Of a DNA stretch of 8,590 bases, positions 6,090 through 8,590 are shown piece by piece. The notes below the pieces were generated by a model. The model saw nothing but the letters and a program-made list of their open reading frames with translations, searched no databases and had not been told where the DNA came from. A program made the position numbers and the translations under genes. The number at the start of each line of letters is the position of its first letter. Positions within the stretch are counted from its first letter, which is position 1. The DNA is from Alphaproteobacteria bacterium (GTDB lineage Bacteria; Pseudomonadota; Alphaproteobacteria; UBA6615), in the NCBI GenBank assembly GCA_029243445.1, contig JAQWSA010000098.1, positions 1-8,590 of the forward strand, read 5' to 3'.

Positions 6090-7517
6090 TTATTTGTTTT
6101 TAATTTTATTAAAACAATCTAGGGCATATTTTCTTGTTACGGAATGATCTACAATGGGATGTGGATAATTATTTCCAATAACTATATTAGAATTTAATAA
6201 AACGTCACTAGGTGCTAGCCATGGCTCATGGATATATTTGGTTGGAAGCCTTGATATCTCGGGAAGCCATTTTCTTATATATAATCCTTTAGGATCAAAT
6301 CTCTGACTTTGTCTAGTGGGATTAAATATACGAAAAAATGGAGCTGCATCAGCTCCACAGCCAGCAATCCATTGCCAGCTAGCTGAATTATTAGCTAAAT
6401 CGGCATCAACTAAAGTATCCCAGAACCAGGCTTCTCCGTCACGCCAGTCCATAAGTAAATTTTTTACAAGGAAAGAGCCTGAAATCATTCGGACGCGGTT
6501 ATGCATATACCCAGTTTCCCAAAGTTCTCGCATACCAGCATCAATAATTGGATATCCTGTTCTACCTTTTTGCCAAGATTTTAGAAGTTTTCTATCCTTA
6601 CGCCATGGGAAATTATCAAATTTTGATTGAAGATTTTTGTTTGGTAAATTAGGAAAATAATATAGGAGTGAATATGAGAATTCTCGCCAGGCAAGTTGTG
6701 ACATAAATGTATTAATACCTATATTTGAGTTTTTTGTTTCCTGTAATTTTTTAGTCTCATACCATATCATGTTTGGTGATATTGAACCCCAGTGTAGGTG
6801 TACTGAAAGTTTGGACGTTGATGAAATTGCTGGGAAATCCCGATCATTTTTATAATTTTTTAATGCTCTATTTATAAAAGTATGGAGCTGTGTTTGTGCA
6901 GCAGATTCGCCGATGTTCCAATGTTTAGCTAAATTAGCTTCCCATTGCTTATTTGTTAGCAGAGAAAGTGATAATAAAGATTGAGAATGATTTTTTGCCG
7001 AATATAATTTCATACTCTTAGGTTTATGGATAGGCGTGCGAGGTGGATCCGCAGCCATACAACCTCGTTTATAAAACGGTGTAAATACTTTATATGGTGA
7101 TCCATCCTTTTTAAGGACTTCCCAAGGTTCCCATAGTAGCGAGCCATTAAAACTTCGCACCTCAATGTTCTCAGATAGTATGTTTTCTTTTAGTATTTTA
7201 TCTCGAGATATACGCCAGGGTTCATAACAACGATTCCAGAAAATACCAGATGCCCCAGTCTTTGCTATAAGATCAGGAATTAATTTTAGAGCGTCCCCTT
7301 CTAAAATACATAATTTATCATCAAGTGATTTGTTTAGCGAATTAAGTTGTTGGTGCAACCACCATTGAGCTGCTCCACCAATTGAATTTCTATCTACATT
7401 TACATTATCAAATATATATAGGGGAAGCACCTCTCCTAATTTGGAAGCCTCGTTTAAGGATGGGTTGTCAGTAAGCCTTAAATCTTGTCGAAACCAATGA
7501 ATTATAATTCTATTCAT
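6090..7517 (-). CDS. phrB: Deoxyribodipyrimidine photolyase, class I cryptochrome/photolyase family
   Basis: This is a light-driven DNA repair enzyme that splits cyclobutane pyrimidine dimers using reduced FAD, with an antenna pigment in the N-terminal domain. From the longer start (ATG 7535, 481 residues) the N-terminal Rossmann domain begins IIHWFRQDLRLTDNP and contains FWNRCYEPWRISRD (99-112). The FAD domain shows LAWREF with Glu285, RTGYPIIDAGMREL (325-338), GYMHNRVRM (342-350), an Asn pair at 382-383 and GADAAPFFRIFNP (394-406). The electron-transfer tryptophan triad is intact at Trp321, Trp364 and Trp387. This favours true repair activity, although a cryptochrome role cannot be excluded. 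I prefer the ATG at 7517 (residue 7, giving 475 residues), which matches the usual family start and has GAAGG upstream, although with long spacing (11 bases). The gene diverges from the DUF2177 gene. Confidence 0.95.
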   Translation of the reverse strand: MNRIIIHWFRQDLRLTDNPSLNEASKLGEVLPLYIFDNVNVDRNSIGGAAQWWLHQQLNSLNKSLDDKLCILEGDALKLIPDLIAKTGASGIFWNRCYEPWRISRDKILKENILSENIEVRSFNGSLLWEPWEVLKKDGSPYKVFTPFYKRGCMAADPPRTPIHKPKSMKLYSAKNHSQSLLSLSLLTNKQWEANLAKHWNIGESAAQTQLHTFINRALKNYKNDRDFPAISSTSKLSVHLHWGSISPNMIWYETKKLQETKNSNIGINTFMSQLAWREFSYSLLYYFPNLPNKNLQSKFDNFPWRKDRKLLKSWQKGRTGYPIIDAGMRELWETGYMHNRVRMISGSFLVKNLLMDWRDGEAWFWDTLVDADLANNSASWQWIAGCGADAAPFFRIFNPTRQSQRFDPKGLYIRKWLPEISRLPTKYIHEPWLAPSDVLLNSNIVIGNNYPHPIVDHSVTRKYALDCFNKIKNK

Positions 7518-7626
7518 TATGGCAAATGCCTTCATTTTTTGCTTTAATTTAATTAATTTTATGTCGGAGATAAATCTATAAAATTAATAGAACTTATTAT
7601 TATTTATGAATTTTAGAATTTAACTG

Positions 7627-7655
7627 TGATCCATATTCAAATTTAAAACGTAATA
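7627..7655 (+). promoter_or_regulatory. ECF11 (RpoE/ChrR)-type promoter candidate for the DUF2177 gene
   Basis: TGATCC (7627-7632) is followed by exactly 18 bases and TAATA (7651-7655). The consensus I recall for Rhodobacter RpoE, the ECF11 sigma factor released from ChrR by singlet oxygen, is TGATCC-N18-TAAGA. So the -35 is exact and the -10 matches four of five bases. Transcription would begin near 7661-7663, giving a 5' UTR of about 30 bases with AGGGA at 7679-7683 and ATG at 7691, a normal layout. A short dyad TTAGTT-T-AACTAA (7656-7668) covers the expected start site. Confidence 0.55.
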
Positions 7656-7690
7656 TTAGTTTAACTAAAATCATAAGTAGGGACTTAAAT

Positions 7691-8095
7691 ATGCTAAAAA
7701 TATATGCATTAGCTTCTCTTTTTACTTTTCTTGTTTTCATAATCGTAGATTTTATATGGTTAACTAATGCAAGTCGTTTCTTATACAAACCTCATATAGG
7801 CCCACTTTTGTTGGAAAAGCCTGTTATACCTGCGGCTGTCATATTTTACCTTCTCTATGTATTTGGACTAATATTTCTAGTTCTAAAGCCTGCGATTGAC
7901 ACCAATTCAATATTAAATGCTATTTGGATGGGGGGAATATTTGGTCTTGTCGCTTATGGAACCTATGATCTTACCAATCTAGCTACAATAAAAGGATGGT
8001 CAGTAACTGTAACCATAGTTGATATGGTATGGGGCGCAATACTCACGGGTCTTTCAGCTGGAATAGGTGTATGGATTGCATTCAAGTTTAATTAA
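7691..8095 (+). CDS. DUF2177 family integral membrane protein
   Basis: This is an uncharacterised inner-membrane protein of 134 residues, full length for the family. Four transmembrane segments are visible, near 4-25, 47-66, 77-95 and 107-130. DUF2177 landmarks are VDFIWL (19-24), RFLYKPHIGPLL (29-40), the strongly conserved AYGTYDLTNLATIKGW (88-103) and VDMVWG (110-115). These charged and aromatic residues within or beside the helices suggest a binding or catalytic pocket, but no reaction is known. AGGGA seven bases before the ATG supports the start. Homologues are often found with photolyase, SDR, DUF1365 and cyclopropane fatty acid synthase genes of photo-oxidative stress clusters. Here it is divergent from photolyase and has an ECF11-like promoter. 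I infer a role in membrane or lipid protection under light stress; this is not shown by the sequence. Confidence 0.92.
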   Translation: MLKIYALASLFTFLVFIIVDFIWLTNASRFLYKPHIGPLLLEKPVIPAAVIFYLLYVFGLIFLVLKPAIDTNSILNAIWMGGIFGLVAYGTYDLTNLATIKGWSVTVTIVDMVWGAILTGLSAGIGVWIAFKFN

Positions 8096-8148
8096 CTGAG
8101 ATATTTTTGTTTGCAGTATATTCTTACTCGCTAATTTTAAATACTGAC

Positions 8149-8590
8149 TTATGATCCATTTCCGATCATAGTCATGAATTCTTGTCTAGTAGCAGGGTTT
8201 TCTCTAAATGCACCAAGCATATGACTCGTATGCATGTCTACTCCTGGTTTATTAACACCGCGTGTGGTCATGCATTGATGTGATGCTTGGACGATTACAG
8301 CGACGCCTCTTGGAGATAAAACGTTATTTATTGTGTTTGCTATTTGTGCTGTCATTTTTTCCTGTATTTGTAAACGGTGGGCATAGACTTCTACTATACG
8401 CGCAAGTTTACTTATCCCAACAACCCGTTGATCTGGAAGGTACCCTACATGTGCTTTTCCTATGATAGGCGCCATGTGATGTTCGCAGTGACTAACAAAA
8501 GATATATTACTAAGTATAACCATTTCATCATAGCCGTCTGTTTCGGTAAATGTTCTTTCAAGAATAGCTATTGGATCTTGAGAATAACCA
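8149..8590 (-). CDS. folE: GTP cyclohydrolase I (type IA), N-terminus cut by the window edge
   Basis: FolE converts GTP to 7,8-dihydroneopterin triphosphate, the first step of tetrahydrofolate synthesis, as a zinc-dependent homodecamer in the cytoplasm. The frame stays open to the right edge, so 146 C-terminal residues are visible and about 60 are missing. The ATG at 8523 is internal: it follows [14 protein letters not shown] and ETDGYDE, which are normal FolE sequence. Zinc and catalytic residues are intact: Cys and His in SHCEHHMAP (the first His pair included), and the later Cys in [38 protein letters not shown] and the C-terminal ATRQEF are also typical, and the whole reads as alphaproteobacterial. 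It converges on the DUF2177 gene with a 53-base gap. Its product is a precursor of methenyltetrahydrofolate, one of the possible photolyase antenna cofactors. Confidence 0.97.
   Translation of the reverse strand, partial: GYSQDPIAILERTFTETDGYDEMVILSNISFVSHCEHHMAPIIGKAHVGYLPDQRVVGISKLARIVEVYAHRLQIQEKMTAQIANTINNVLSPRGVAVIVQASHQCMTTRGVNKPGVDMHTSHMLGAFRENPATRQEFMTMIGNGS

Noticed and set aside
6094..6117. TTGTTTT / AAAACAA hairpin at the end of the photolyase gene
   Set aside because: The stem has almost no G+C and encodes the lysine-rich photolyase tail; too weak to call a bidirectional terminator.
7600..7788. A 62-codon minus-strand frame between photolyase and DUF2177
   Set aside because: It overlaps the DUF2177 start and its promoter antisense, is lysine-rich as AT-rich noise tends to be, and has no motif.
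8114..8146. CAGTAT / ATACTG inverted repeat between the DUF2177 gene and folE
   Set aside because: Six-base arms with a 21-base loop are too weak for a terminator, although the convergent position is suitable.
8149..8523. A complete short folE starting at ATG 8523
   Set aside because: Upstream codons to the window edge continue normal FolE sequence ([14 protein letters not shown]), so the ATG is internal and the gene is truncated only by the window.

Overview
The window is AT-rich DNA (the 60-base lines I sampled range from about 13% to 50% G+C, most between 25% and 45%). It comes from a bacterium that is most likely a low-GC, probably marine, alphaproteobacterium. The best clue is the GTP cyclohydrolase I fragment at the right edge: its [18 protein letters not shown] and HQCMTTRGV segments read as alphaproteobacterial FolE. 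The acyl-CoA synthetase, the C-factor-like SDR, the DUF2177 protein and the DUF4174 protein fit the same background. I cannot name the genus from the sequence alone.

Left part (1-5023): five genes, all on the minus strand, with gaps of 76 to 151 bases. In transcription order from the right they are a luciferase-like flavin-dependent oxidoreductase (5023-3905), a small exported DUF4174 protein (3828-3370), a bile acid:sodium symporter family (BASS) carrier (3264-2416), a YczE/YitT-type membrane protein (2264-1587) and an acyl-CoA synthetase (1450 to beyond the left edge). The gaps are too wide for a tight operon, and no shared pathway is evident. The start codons of three of them need care: two probably use TTG, and for the BASS carrier the Shine-Dalgarno sequence selects an inner ATG.

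Right part (5292-8590): a C-factor-like short-chain dehydrogenase (+) runs toward a class I DNA photolyase (-). The photolyase diverges from a four-helix DUF2177 membrane protein (+), which converges on folE (-, cut by the right edge). Photolyase, this SDR type and DUF2177 recur together in Proteobacteria, often in genes controlled by the ECF11 sigma factor RpoE and its zinc anti-sigma factor ChrR (singlet-oxygen response). The DUF2177 gene has a promoter-like TGATCC-N18-TAATA sequence at 7627-7655, close to the ECF11 consensus as I remember it (TGATCC-N18-TAAGA). I therefore read the right half as a light and photo-oxidative stress island. FolE could feed it by supplying the folate precursor of a photolyase antenna cofactor, but that link is inference.

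No tRNA, rRNA, CRISPR array, insertion sequence or phage gene was seen. I found no clearly new multi-gene system. The most interesting point is the uncharacterised DUF2177 protein with its ECF11-like promoter beside photolyase.
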